The notes below the pieces were generated by a model. That model ran no database searches. It worked only from the letters and a program-made list of their open reading frames with translations, and was not told the origin of the DNA. The position numbers were made by a program, and so were the translations under genes. A stretch of DNA of 64,000 nt from JAJEDW01 sp963555775 (GTDB taxonomy: Bacteria; Acidobacteriota; Terriglobia; 20CM-2-55-15). The stretch covers positions 62,001-126,000 of the forward strand of contig CAUVWY020000004.1 in NCBI GenBank assembly GCA_963555775.3. Direction: 5' to 3'. Below are positions 1-7,894 of this stretch, one piece after another. Position 1 is the first letter of the stretch; each line of letters opens with the position of its first letter.

Positions 1-150
1 AAGAATCTCGACGAACTTCCCAGCATGGAGGAATTCGAGGAGATCATCCAACTCGAACACGGCATACAGGCCGAACTCCCTCTGGAAACGGACAACGCGA
101 CGGCAGTTGACGCCGGCGCTGCCGAAGAAGCCCGCGGTGACGATGCCTGA
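1..150 (+). CDS. scpB: ScpB, segregation and condensation protein B (C-terminal end only)
   Basis: Frame 1 is open from the left edge to a TGA at 148-150 and gives 49 residues. It begins KNLDELPSMEEFEEI and continues into an acidic Ala/Glu-rich tail. The pattern of a Gly/Leu-Asp-Leu-Pro segment followed by an acidic tail is how ScpB usually ends. ScpB is the winged-helix kleisin partner of SMC-ScpA in chromosome condensation. Its usual right-hand neighbour, an RluB-type pseudouridine synthase, follows 63 bases later, which supports the call. The start and the winged-helix domains lie outside the window, so identity rests on this tail and on synteny. Confidence 0.7.
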   Translation, partial: KNLDELPSMEEFEEIIQLEHGIQAELPLETDNATAVDAGAAEEARGDDA

Positions 151-213
151 GGGCCCCCGGCGCCGCGTGCGTGTCTCCCCCAATCCCAGGACAATGTCCC
201 GTACAATGTTTCG

Positions 214-1035
214 ATGAAAGAGCGCCTGCAGAAGATTCTGGCGCACGCGGGAATAGCCTCCCGGCGGGCAGCCGAGAAAATCATCGAAGAAGGACGCGTT
301 ACGGTCAATGGCGATACCGTCCGCGAGATGGGGATCCGAGCCGACGCGCGGCAGGACAACATCGCCGTCGATGGAATGCCGATTCGCCGCCCTTCGAAAC
401 CCACTTACATACTGCTCAACAAGCCTCGCAACGTGATGTCCACGCTCAGCGACCCGGAAGGACGGCCCACGGTTGCCGAATTGATCCGCAAGGCGCCCTG
501 CGATCGGTTGTATCCGGTAGGACGCCTGGACTTCGTTTCGGAGGGACTGCTGATACTGACCAACGATGGCGAGTTCACGCGCTTCATGACCAAGGCGGGC
601 AGCGTCCCCAAGATCTACCGCGTGAAAGTCACCGGCGTTCCAACGGCTGAAGTGATCGACCGTCTGCGTCGGGGAATCCGGTTGGAGGGCGTCAGCCTTT
701 CGAGTTGCCGAATCGAGACCGTCAAGTCGGGCCCGAATACCTGGTATGAAGTCACGCTCAAGCAAGGCCGCAACCGGCAGATTCGTAGCATGTTCGACGC
801 AATCGGGCATCGCGTGATGACTTTGCGCCGCACACGAATCGGGTTTCTGGAAGGCGGCGGCCTCGTCAAGGGCGCCTGGCGCGAACTCACTCCCAGGGAA
901 GTTCAGCTCTTCTACACGCGGTACGGCGAAAAGACCGCGGTCCGACCACCGGGTTGGGCCAAGGCCGCACCCCGGCGAAGCAATGAACGGACAGGGAAGT
1001 CGATCCGCGGCGCCCGGCCGGGGGGGACCCGGTGA
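214..1035 (+). CDS. rluB: RluB/RsuA-family 23S rRNA pseudouridine synthase
   Basis: 273 residues. Residues 1-60 form an S4 RNA-binding domain (RLQKILAHAGIASRRAAEK). A pseudouridine synthase domain follows with the family signature GRLDFVSEGLLILTNDG, in which Asp106 should be the catalytic aspartate. The motif KQGRNRQIRSMFDAIGH near residue 190 is also typical of the RsuA/RluB/E/F group. Position after scpB favours RluB, which modifies the large-subunit rRNA. The Arg/Gly-rich C-terminal tail of about 30 residues is probably disordered. The stop overlaps the GTG start of the next gene (GTGA), so the two are probably translationally coupled. Confidence 0.9.
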   Translation: MKERLQKILAHAGIASRRAAEKIIEEGRVTVNGDTVREMGIRADARQDNIAVDGMPIRRPSKPTYILLNKPRNVMSTLSDPEGRPTVAELIRKAPCDRLYPVGRLDFVSEGLLILTNDGEFTRFMTKAGSVPKIYRVKVTGVPTAEVIDRLRRGIRLEGVSLSSCRIETVKSGPNTWYEVTLKQGRNRQIRSMFDAIGHRVMTLRRTRIGFLEGGGLVKGAWRELTPREVQLFYTRYGEKTAVRPPGWAKAAPRRSNERTGKSIRGARPGGTR

Positions 1036-1424
1036 CCATTGCGGAGATTCTCGACTCGTACACGACGATTGCCGTCGTGGGTCTCTCATCCACAACCTGG
1101 CGGCCAAGTTTCGGCGTCGCCGCGTACATGCAGTCGAAGGGGTACCGGATCGTTCCCGTAAACCCCAACGAGACCCGGGTCCTGGGTGAACCCGCGGTGT
1201 CTTCACTTGAAGAGATCGAGGATCCGGTTGAAATCGTCAACGTCTTTCGACGTTCGGAATTTGTCGCCGATATCGTGGATTCCGCGATCGGGATCGGCGC
1301 CAAGGCAATCTGGCTGCAGGAAGGCGTTGTCGACGAGGCCGCGGCGGCAAAGGCTCGCCAGGCGGGACTCGGCGTCGTCATGGACCGGTGCATTCTCAAG
1401 GAGCACATGAATCTGAAGCGCTGA
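1032..1424 (+). CDS. CoA-binding domain protein (YccU-like)
   Basis: 130 residues forming a single Rossmann-type CoA-binding domain of the YccU/COG1832 kind. The N-terminal strand-loop is IAVVGLSSTTWRPSFGVA, followed by GYRIVPVNPNE and, at the C-terminus, VVMDRCILKEH, all typical of the family. Such proteins bind CoA in vitro, but their physiological role is not settled. The GTG start lies inside the rluB stop (GTGA overlap), so expression should depend on rluB. The length is normal for the family and nothing looks broken. Confidence 0.85.
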   Translation: MTIAEILDSYTTIAVVGLSSTTWRPSFGVAAYMQSKGYRIVPVNPNETRVLGEPAVSSLEEIEDPVEIVNVFRRSEFVADIVDSAIGIGAKAIWLQEGVVDEAAAAKARQAGLGVVMDRCILKEHMNLKR

Positions 1425-1488
1425 CGCGCGTGGATCGTCAGGCGACGCCTCGGCGTCGTTTCGCTTCAGGGAATCACCCGTTGCCTAT

Positions 1489-2058
1489 TCAGGTGTTTGG
1501 CCGCACGCGCCGGTATATGAGGGACACGTGGTCCTTCGAAAACCTTTCACACTCCACCAACTTGAATTCTCGCTGTGGAAAACCGGCGGGGAACAGAGGA
1601 ATGCCCTCGCCGACCAGAACCGGCACAACACCCAGATAGAGTTCGTCGATCAGATCCGCTTCCAGGAAGCTGCGCGCGAGTTTTCCGCCGCCCTGGTGAA
1701 GGATATGTTTGCCGGGGGACTTACGAACGCGACGCACAAAACGAATGGGGGACTCGCGGACAACCTTCATCCCGTGATGCTTGCCGGCAGGCAGCGTCCG
1801 GGAAAAGACGTAGGACTTCCGGGGACTGCCGGGCGGCTCGGCGGAGGCGTCGTCCGAGGTCATTTCCTCCAGAGCCTCGAGCGTCCCACGGCCCATGATG
1901 ACCGTATCGATCATCTCGTAGAAATCGGTCATCCCCTTTGCCAGATCCTTCGGGTCGAGGCCGATATCGAGGAAGTCGAGGGATCCGTCCGGACGTGCGA
2001 TGTATCCGTCCAGGCTCATGCCGCAACCAAGAATGACTTTTCGTTTGTCTGGTGACAT
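1489..2058 (-). CDS. RibD C-terminal/dihydrofolate-reductase-like protein
   Basis: 189 residues from the ATG at 2058 (MSPDKRKVILGCGMSLDGYI). An in-frame upstream start would overlap rarA by about 150 bases and adds sequence unlike the family, so the shorter form is chosen. The fold is that of the RibD C-terminal/DHFR-like reductases (COG0262): CGMSLDGYIARPDGS near the N-terminus, IDTVIMGRGTLEAL in the middle and HQGGGKLARSFLEADLIDE near the C-terminus. These bind NADPH; the substrate is unknown for this clade, which includes YwjB- and YyaP-like proteins. It lies 22 bases after rarA on the same strand and is probably the last gene of the trmH-rarA unit. Confidence 0.8.
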   Translation of the reverse strand: MSPDKRKVILGCGMSLDGYIARPDGSLDFLDIGLDPKDLAKGMTDFYEMIDTVIMGRGTLEALEEMTSDDASAEPPGSPRKSYVFSRTLPAGKHHGMKVVRESPIRFVRRVRKSPGKHILHQGGGKLARSFLEADLIDELYLGVVPVLVGEGIPLFPAGFPQREFKLVECERFSKDHVSLIYRRVRPNT

Positions 2059-2080
2059 AAGGCAGATCAGAACCTCCGTG

Positions 2081-3385
2081 TTACTTGCCCTTGCGGCGAT
2101 TTCTGAATTCTTCGAGACGTTTGACGATCTCGGCCTCCCGTCCAACGTTCCTGCCCCGATAGAAGCGGCGGCTTCGCAGGCTCTCCGGAAGGCAGTCCAT
2201 GTCCGCGACGCCTTCGTCGAGGTCATGGGCATACCGATAGCCCTTGCCGTAGTCGAGGTCTTTCATCAGCCGCGTCGGCGCGTTTCTCAGGTGCAGCGGC
2301 ACCGGCTCGGCCCGCGTGTGGGCAGCGGTGTCCTTCGCGGCGGAATAGGCCGTATACGCGGAGTTGGACTTGGGTGAAGCCGCCAGGTAAATCACGCATT
2401 GTCCCAGCGCGACGCCGGCTTCAGGCATGCCGAGGAACTCGATCGATTCCTTCGTGTCCAAAGCAACGCGGAGCGCGGCGGGGTTTGCCAGACCGATATC
2501 TTCGGATGCGAACCGGACCAGCCGGCGAACCACGTACAGCGGATCTTCGCCGGATTCGATCATCCGGGCCACCCAGTACAGGGCGGCGTCGGCGTCGGAA
2601 TTCCGGATCGATTTATGGACCGCCGAGATGATATTGAAGTGCTCTTCGCCACCCTTGTCGTAGAGCAGGATCTTGCGTTGCGCAACCTCTTCAACAAGAT
2701 CGCTTCCGATTTCGCCGTCCTCTTCTACCGAAGACTGTGCCGACATCTCGAGGATGTTATAGGCGATCCGGGCATCGCCGTTCGCCAGATGCGCGATAGC
2801 TGCCACGGCATCGTCTGAAATGCGGTATCCATTGGCTTTGGCCGCGCCTTCGATCATCCGGCGCACGTCCTCATCGGTCAGGGCTTCGAGGACGAACACG
2901 CGGACTCGCGAAAGCAGGGCCGCGATCACCTCGAAAGACGGATTCTCGGTGGTTGCTCCGATCAGCGTGATGCTGCCCTTCTCGACGTAGGGCAGAAACG
3001 CGTCCTGCTGGGCCTTGTTGAAGCGGTGGATTTCATCCACGAACAGAATCGTCCGATGCCCAAGGCCCCTGGCGCGTTCAGCGCGGGCCATGACGGTACG
3101 CATTTCCTTTATGCCCGAAAGGACAGCGCTGAAATCGAGAAATTCCGCCTCGGTCATGCGGGCGATGATCCGAGCCAGCGTGGTTTTGCCCACGCCCGGA
3201 GGTCCCCACAAGATCATCGAAGGCGCCTGATCGCTCTCGATCGCCACGCGCAAAGCCTTTCCAGGGCCCAACAAATGTTTCTGTCCGAAATAACCGTCAA
3301 GTGACGCCGGTCGCATGCGCTCGGCCAGAGGTGCGTTTCCCGAAGTCGAAGCCGATCGATCCGATGCGCCAAAGAGCGATTCCAT
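2081..3385 (-). CDS. rarA: RarA/MgsA replication-associated recombination AAA+ ATPase
   Basis: 434 residues from the ATG at 3385 (MESLFG). That ATG overlaps the upstream trmH stop as TGATG, the usual coupling arrangement, so it is preferred over an in-frame start 27 bases upstream. Walker A is GPPGVGKTT, Walker B is TILFVDEIHRFNKAQQD, and sensor 1 lies in LIGATTENPSFEV. The C-terminal MgsA-type oligomerisation region follows (YDKGGEEHFNIISAVHKSIR, then YLAASPKSNSAYTAY). RarA acts at stalled replication forks together with SSB, which is also encoded in this window. The length matches the family. Confidence 0.95.
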   Translation of the reverse strand: MESLFGASDRSASTSGNAPLAERMRPASLDGYFGQKHLLGPGKALRVAIESDQAPSMILWGPPGVGKTTLARIIARMTEAEFLDFSAVLSGIKEMRTVMARAERARGLGHRTILFVDEIHRFNKAQQDAFLPYVEKGSITLIGATTENPSFEVIAALLSRVRVFVLEALTDEDVRRMIEGAAKANGYRISDDAVAAIAHLANGDARIAYNILEMSAQSSVEEDGEIGSDLVEEVAQRKILLYDKGGEEHFNIISAVHKSIRNSDADAALYWVARMIESGEDPLYVVRRLVRFASEDIGLANPAALRVALDTKESIEFLGMPEAGVALGQCVIYLAASPKSNSAYTAYSAAKDTAAHTRAEPVPLHLRNAPTRLMKDLDYGKGYRYAHDLDEGVADMDCLPESLRSRRFYRGRNVGREAEIVKRLEEFRNRRKGK

Positions 3386-4185
3386 CAGGACGCGGTCTCC
3401 CTCCGACGACATTGCGCCGCGTACAATATCACGGCCGCGGCGGTTGCGGCGTTGAGCGATTCCACCGAAGGCGCGTGCGGGATGCGAACGATTTCATCGC
3501 AGAGTTCGCGTTCGATATCGCGGAGTCCCGAGCCTTCGTTGCCCACCAGAAGGGCCGTTGGCCGTGTCCAGTCCAGAGTTTCTAGATCGGTGCCGCCGTC
3601 GGCGCCAGTGCCCAGAAGCTGAATTCCAAGCGAAGCGGCCTTTCCGGCAAACGATTCCAGATCGACATTCCATACATGCGGCAACCGAAAGACACTGCCG
3701 GCGCTCGCCCGGACCAGTTTCGGGTTGTAGCAACTGGCGGTCCCGGCACTGGCGAGGCAGCCGTTCGCCCCGAATGCCTCCCCGATCCTAAGAATCGTCC
3801 CTGCGTTTCCCGGATCCTGCAACCCGCACAAGACAACGAGAAGCTTCGGTCCGTTATCGGGGGCGTGGAGCAGGGTATCGAGATCGAAGATCCGGGGGCG
3901 GACGAGCGCAACAACATCCTGGGGCTCCTCGGTGACGGCGATCGACCGAAACACGGAATCGGACAACAGGTACCGGCGATCCACGGCGGTGGAACCATAC
4001 AGCGGCGCCGTGAAATTTTCACGCGAATAAAGCTCGGCGATCCTGAGGCCGCTCCGGCAAGCCTCCTGCAGCAAACGCGGTCCTTCGACGGGCAACAGGC
4101 CATCGGGCGTGAGGCCGCCCTGGCGTAATGCCTTGCGAATCCGGGACAGCCGCGGGTTATGCCTGCCGAGGGAAATTGCGCTCAT
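3385..4185 (-). CDS. TrmH/SpoU-family RNA 2'-O-methyltransferase
   Basis: 266 residues if started at MSAISLGRHN (4185); an in-frame ATG at 4209 would add eight residues. The N-terminal 100 residues resemble the SpoU substrate-binding domain (GLLPVEGPRLLQEACRSG). The SPOUT domain carries all three knot motifs: VVLCGLQDPGNAGTILRIGE, LLVGNEGSGL and RIPHAPSVESLNAATAAAV. It should methylate the ribose of an rRNA or tRNA nucleotide using S-adenosylmethionine; the exact target cannot be read from sequence. It is the first gene of a reverse-strand unit with rarA and diverges from the Sua5 gene. No clear Shine-Dalgarno is seen for either start. Confidence 0.85.
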   Translation of the reverse strand: MSAISLGRHNPRLSRIRKALRQGGLTPDGLLPVEGPRLLQEACRSGLRIAELYSRENFTAPLYGSTAVDRRYLLSDSVFRSIAVTEEPQDVVALVRPRIFDLDTLLHAPDNGPKLLVVLCGLQDPGNAGTILRIGEAFGANGCLASAGTASCYNPKLVRASAGSVFRLPHVWNVDLESFAGKAASLGIQLLGTGADGGTDLETLDWTRPTALLVGNEGSGLRDIERELCDEIVRIPHAPSVESLNAATAAAVILYAAQCRRRETAS

Positions 4186-4260
4186 GGGCTTATTATGGCA
4201 GCGGTACATGCGGATAAACGAGACGGGAAAATCCCGGCGTGGCTTATCCTTGAACTAACG

Positions 4261-4899
4261 ATGATTCGCATCGACGCACAGGACGTTTCGAAAACCGATA
4301 CCGTCGTCCGTGTTCTCAGGCAGGGCGGCGTCGTGTGTATTCCGACCGATACCGCATATGGGCTTGCCGTGGATCCTGGCAACCGACGGGCCGTCGAGCG
4401 GTTGTTCGACCTCAAGGGACGACCCGACGACAAGCCGATTCCGATGCTTGTGGACTCCGTCGAGATGATGGAAACCGTTGCGCGTCCCACTTCGGGGTTC
4501 GAGACGATTGCCGCGCGCTTCTGGCCAGGCCCGCTCACGCTGGTCATGGCCGCGCGGGAGTCCCTGAGCGAAAGGATCACCTCCGGCACTGCGACCGTGG
4601 GTGTGCGCTGGCCCAACGCCGAATTTCCCCTTCGGTTGATGGCTGCCTGCGGACACCCGCTGACGGCGACCAGCGCCAACCGAAGCGGAAAGCCGATCGC
4701 ACGAACCGTGGACGAGGCGGCCGCCCAACTCGGCCCGGACCTCGATGCCGTCGTCGATGCCGGTCCGTTGATGGCCGTCGCACCGTCGACGGTGCTGGAC
4801 CTGACATCCGGCCTTCCCGAAGTCCTGCGCGAAGGTCCTGTCTCGTACGATGACCTGGCCACCTTCCTGGACGGGCGGCTCCGGCGGCGGTCCGCATGA
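4261..4899 (+). CDS. tsaC: Sua5/YciO/YrdC-family L-threonylcarbamoyladenylate synthase
   Basis: 212 residues from the ATG at 4261. In-frame upstream starts would run into the divergent trmH and add non-family sequence. The YrdC-like core is clear: VVCIPTDTAYGLAVDP, KGRPDDKPIPMLV, RFWPGPLTLVMAA and TATSANRSGKPIA. The enzyme makes threonylcarbamoyl-AMP for the t6A modification of tRNA, in the same pathway as TsaB, which is encoded at 11710. There is no C-terminal Sua5 extension, so it is the short TsaC form. Its stop overlaps the next gene's ATG (ATGA). Confidence 0.88.
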   Translation: MIRIDAQDVSKTDTVVRVLRQGGVVCIPTDTAYGLAVDPGNRRAVERLFDLKGRPDDKPIPMLVDSVEMMETVARPTSGFETIAARFWPGPLTLVMAARESLSERITSGTATVGVRWPNAEFPLRLMAACGHPLTATSANRSGKPIARTVDEAAAQLGPDLDAVVDAGPLMAVAPSTVLDLTSGLPEVLREGPVSYDDLATFLDGRLRRRSA

Positions 4900-5510
4900 A
4901 TTGGACGAAGCTCAGGGGCGCCGCGCTTCTGCTATCCGTCGCCGGCACGGCGTTGTTTCTGTACGTCGGTCTGACGTTCCTGAGCATTCGTGAAACCGCG
5001 ATTCGCGACGATGCGTCGAACGTCGACGTCATCATCGTACTTGGCGCGGCACAGTACAACGGCCGTCCGTCTCCGGTTTTGAAAGCCCGTTTGGATCATG
5101 CGTTCGAACTGTTCGAAAAGGGACACGCCAACCTCGTCATCACGACCGGGGGATACGGACCCGATCCCAACTACTCGGAAGCCCATGTCGGGGCGCAGTA
5201 TCTGACCGACGGTGGGATCGATCCGTCACAGATAGTGATTCAGCAGGGCAGCGGTACCACGCTCGACACGGTGATCGCGGCAGCCCGGCATATGGATGCC
5301 AATCGATGGCGCCGTGCCATCGTCGTGAGCGATGGATTCCATCTCCATCGTGTGAAGGAAATCTTCAGGGACAACGGGATCGAGGTTCTGGGGTCACCGG
5401 CGCCTGAAAGCCGGATCGAAGTGTCCGCGGCTTCCCGCGTCTGGTACAGTCTGCGCGAAGTGGTCGTCCTATCCGCGTATCGCGTTGGACGTATCTTCTC
5501 GCCGCGTTGA
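4896..5510 (+). CDS. DUF218/YdcF-family membrane-anchored protein
   Basis: 204 residues. Residues 7-28 form one hydrophobic helix, probably an uncleaved anchor, with the rest outside the cytoplasm. The DUF218 (ElyC/SanA/YdcF) domain follows: VDVIIVLGAAQYNGRPSPVL, then HANLVITTGGYG and RAIVVSDGFHLHRVKEIF. Members of this family are linked to envelope and vancomycin phenotypes, but the reaction is not established. It overlaps the Sua5-family gene by ATGA and is probably co-expressed with it. The gene appears intact. Confidence 0.82.
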   Translation: MNWTKLRGAALLLSVAGTALFLYVGLTFLSIRETAIRDDASNVDVIIVLGAAQYNGRPSPVLKARLDHAFELFEKGHANLVITTGGYGPDPNYSEAHVGAQYLTDGGIDPSQIVIQQGSGTTLDTVIAAARHMDANRWRRAIVVSDGFHLHRVKEIFRDNGIEVLGSPAPESRIEVSAASRVWYSLREVVVLSAYRVGRIFSPR

Positions 5511-5654
5511 GATGACAGCCGCCGAAGCCGAACCCCGATTCATCGACGCGTCAGGGCGAACCTGAAAGTGGGAAACGGATTTTCTTTTGCTTGACTTCCG
5601 TTTCGGCGGCCCTTTATCTGGATGATCTCGATCGTTTCAGGCAAGGATGGTTCC

Positions 5655-6686
5655 ATGTACAGACTGATGCTCGTCGCTATCGCCGTGTTAGCGTTCTCGA
5701 TTCCGGGAACGGCCCAACTGCAGGATATAAAGGTCAACTACCCCACCATCAGCGGATCGTCCTGGCCCATGTTCCTTGCCAAGGAAGGCGGATACTACGA
5801 AAAGTACGGGATGGACGTGGAACTGGTCTTCGGCGTGCATCCGGCGGGAATCGCGATGATCGTCAGCGGCGGAGCGGAGATGACGATCTACACGCTGGAG
5901 CAGTCGATGATTGCCAGTTCCCGGGACGGATCGCTGGTTTTCATGGGCACTCCGTTCAAGAAGAGCCTTTTCGCCTTGATGGCCAACCCCGAGATTGCCA
6001 GCGTAGCCGATCTTCGGGGGCGGAGGATTGCGGTCAGTCAGATCGGAGACGCACCCTACAACTACACCAGCGGCATCCTTTCGAAATTCGGGATGAGTTC
6101 CAGGGATGTCCGATGGCTTCCCGTGGGTACGAACGCCAACGGACGCGCGGCGGCCCTGGCCGCCGGACGTGTCGATGCCACGCTCTTGACCGCTCCCGCC
6201 TATTACGGACTCGAAGATCTGGGTTTCAGGCAACTCGCCAACCTGCACGACTACGACGACCTCTACGCGCCGACGGTCTACCTGTTTGCCAAGAGGACCG
6301 TTGAGGCCAATCCCGGCCTTCCCGAATCGATGATCAAGGCCCACGCCGAGGCGATCAAGCGGTTCTACGATGACAAGGCCTTCGCCGTCGAGTCCTACCT
6401 CGTGTATGACCCGCAGATGACGCGGGCCGACGTCGAGCGGATGTACGAGGGATACCACGAAGGCAATACGTTCGAACGGATCCCTTACCTTCCCGCCGCC
6501 GCTGTGCAGTACGTACTCGACAACTCGGCGGATCCGAATCTGGCCCAACAGATGCGCGGATTCGATTTCAACGAAGTGATCGATCAGGGTGTGGTGAGGC
6601 GTCTGATCGACGAGGGCTTCTTCAGCGAACTCTTCGGCGAGGAAATTACCGCCGAGGAAGAACGGAAATCCCTGTTGGCGTTTTGA
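5655..6686 (+). CDS. Periplasmic substrate-binding protein, NMT1/THI5-SsuA type
   Basis: 343 residues from the ATG at 5655, which is preceded by AAGGATGG; an in-frame start at 5622 would put extra residues before the signal peptide. The signal peptide is MYRLMLVAIAVLAFSIPGTA, with likely cleavage after TAQ. The mature protein has the type-2 periplasmic binding fold of the NMT1/THI5-like group (FLAKEGGYYEKYGMDVELVF, then DLRGRRIAVSQIGD). Such proteins bind small organic ligands for ABC importers. No permease or ATPase gene is adjacent, so it is an orphan here. It converges on the dioxygenase gene across a 194-base spacer holding a long inverted repeat. Confidence 0.78.
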   Translation: MYRLMLVAIAVLAFSIPGTAQLQDIKVNYPTISGSSWPMFLAKEGGYYEKYGMDVELVFGVHPAGIAMIVSGGAEMTIYTLEQSMIASSRDGSLVFMGTPFKKSLFALMANPEIASVADLRGRRIAVSQIGDAPYNYTSGILSKFGMSSRDVRWLPVGTNANGRAAALAAGRVDATLLTAPAYYGLEDLGFRQLANLHDYDDLYAPTVYLFAKRTVEANPGLPESMIKAHAEAIKRFYDDKAFAVESYLVYDPQMTRADVERMYEGYHEGNTFERIPYLPAAAVQYVLDNSADPNLAQQMRGFDFNEVIDQGVVRRLIDEGFFSELFGEEITAEEERKSLLAF

Positions 6687-6700
6687 ATTTGAACATTCGA

Positions 6701-6753
6701 GCCCATGTTTGCCCATTCGCCGCCGATCAAGCGGCAAATTGGTAAACATGGGC
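6701..6753. terminator. Long inverted repeat between convergent genes
   Basis: Arms 6701-6723 and 6731-6753 pair at 20 of 23 positions around a 7-base loop (6724-6730). The arms begin GCCCATGTTT and end in its complement AAACATGGGC. It starts 15 bases after the substrate-binding-protein stop and lies between two convergent genes, so a bidirectional transcription stop is the simplest reading, although no long T-run follows either arm. A smaller hairpin (6824-6837, TTCGGA/TCCGAA) followed by T-rich sequence on the reverse strand may end the dioxygenase transcript. Confidence 0.45.
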
Positions 6754-6880
6754 CCACACGCGCCTGTTGACGGCCGGCCCGGCCCTCTTCAAGCAATCGT
6801 TTCGGAAATGCCAAAACAATAAATTCGGAAATCCGAAAAAATTGCCGACACCCCGCGGCAAACGGGTTGAGCTCGATCGC

Positions 6881-7888
6881 TTACCGCCAATATCCGAAAG
6901 CCATCGCGTTCCCGGTACCCGCTTCGGACCGGTAGCACGGAACGTAGTCGATCAGATTGAACGAGAGTCCGGCTTCGGCCATCGTTCCGGCGACGGTTAT
7001 CCAGTTCTTCATCTCCGACGTTCCCGACTGAAACATCTCTTCGCCAATGCCCGTCAATACCGACTCGTCGTTTTTCAGCAAACCGTCGATCGCGGCCCGA
7101 TCGAGCTCTTCATCGATGACGAAGTGACTCAGGCCTCCGGAGGCGAAGACCACGACGGTCTGGGGGCCGGGCCAGGACGTCAGCGCGCGCCCCAGGGCTC
7201 GGCCAAAGTCGAAGCAGCGTTGGGCCGAGGGCTGGTTCGGAGGGTAAAACGTGTTCTGGAAGATGGGAACGTGGGGAAGCACGTCGTCGCGCATGACTCT
7301 CCGATAGATGAAGCTGTAGGCATGCGGGGCGGCGTTCGAGCCTGCCTCCCCTCGGGGCAGACGGGTCAATTGCGCCACATCGAAGCCATCGGCCATCAAA
7401 CGCTCAATGATGTGCCCCCCGAGGTCCGGAAGGCACGGCCATTTGGTGTATACCTTGGGAGTGCGATCCAGTTCGGCTTCCGCGACGCCTGGAGGCATCG
7501 CCGCAAGAAACTCCTCCGATCGGGGGTGTCCCTCCACATACGGGCCCCAGAACACGCCAAAGGCCGGGATATGCTCACGAGAAAACACTTCCATCTGGTC
7601 GTTTCCAACCACCACGCCGATATCGGCCGCGGTGGATGCGTAAAGGTCACCCAGTGCGTCAATGGAATCCATGCAGCGCCGGTGGCGTTCGGAGAAAACC
7701 GCGGGAGTGATCTGGCGGGCAAGGGCATCGGGCTTCCTCAGCTCGACCAGTTCCGCGAAGGAGTAGCTCTTGCCCTTGAAAAAATGCGTCTCGGCACGAT
7801 CGGCGGGGACACGGTTTGGCCACGACTCGGGGGGGACCGAAAGCATCGGACCGTGCGAGGTTCCCAATCCCAGTACGACTCTTGCCAT
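6881..7888 (-). CDS. LigB-type (class III) extradiol dioxygenase
   Basis: 335 residues. The fold is that of the catalytic B subunit of class III extradiol dioxygenases (protocatechuate 4,5-dioxygenase/gallate dioxygenase group). Likely metal and catalytic histidines lie in GLGTSHGP (His12) and FASGGLSHFVID, with GNDQMEVF in between. Class III enzymes use Fe(II) to open catechol-type rings next to the hydroxyls. No ligA-type subunit gene or downstream ring-cleavage pathway gene is adjacent, so the substrate cannot be assigned; some relatives are single-chain enzymes. It starts 6 bases after the nagZ stop, so it probably shares that transcript. Confidence 0.8.
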   Translation of the reverse strand: MARVVLGLGTSHGPMLSVPPESWPNRVPADRAETHFFKGKSYSFAELVELRKPDALARQITPAVFSERHRRCMDSIDALGDLYASTAADIGVVVGNDQMEVFSREHIPAFGVFWGPYVEGHPRSEEFLAAMPPGVAEAELDRTPKVYTKWPCLPDLGGHIIERLMADGFDVAQLTRLPRGEAGSNAAPHAYSFIYRRVMRDDVLPHVPIFQNTFYPPNQPSAQRCFDFGRALGRALTSWPGPQTVVVFASGGLSHFVIDEELDRAAIDGLLKNDESVLTGIGEEMFQSGTSEMKNWITVAGTMAEAGLSFNLIDYVPCYRSEAGTGNAMAFGYWR

Positions 7889-7894
7889 GGGGCG

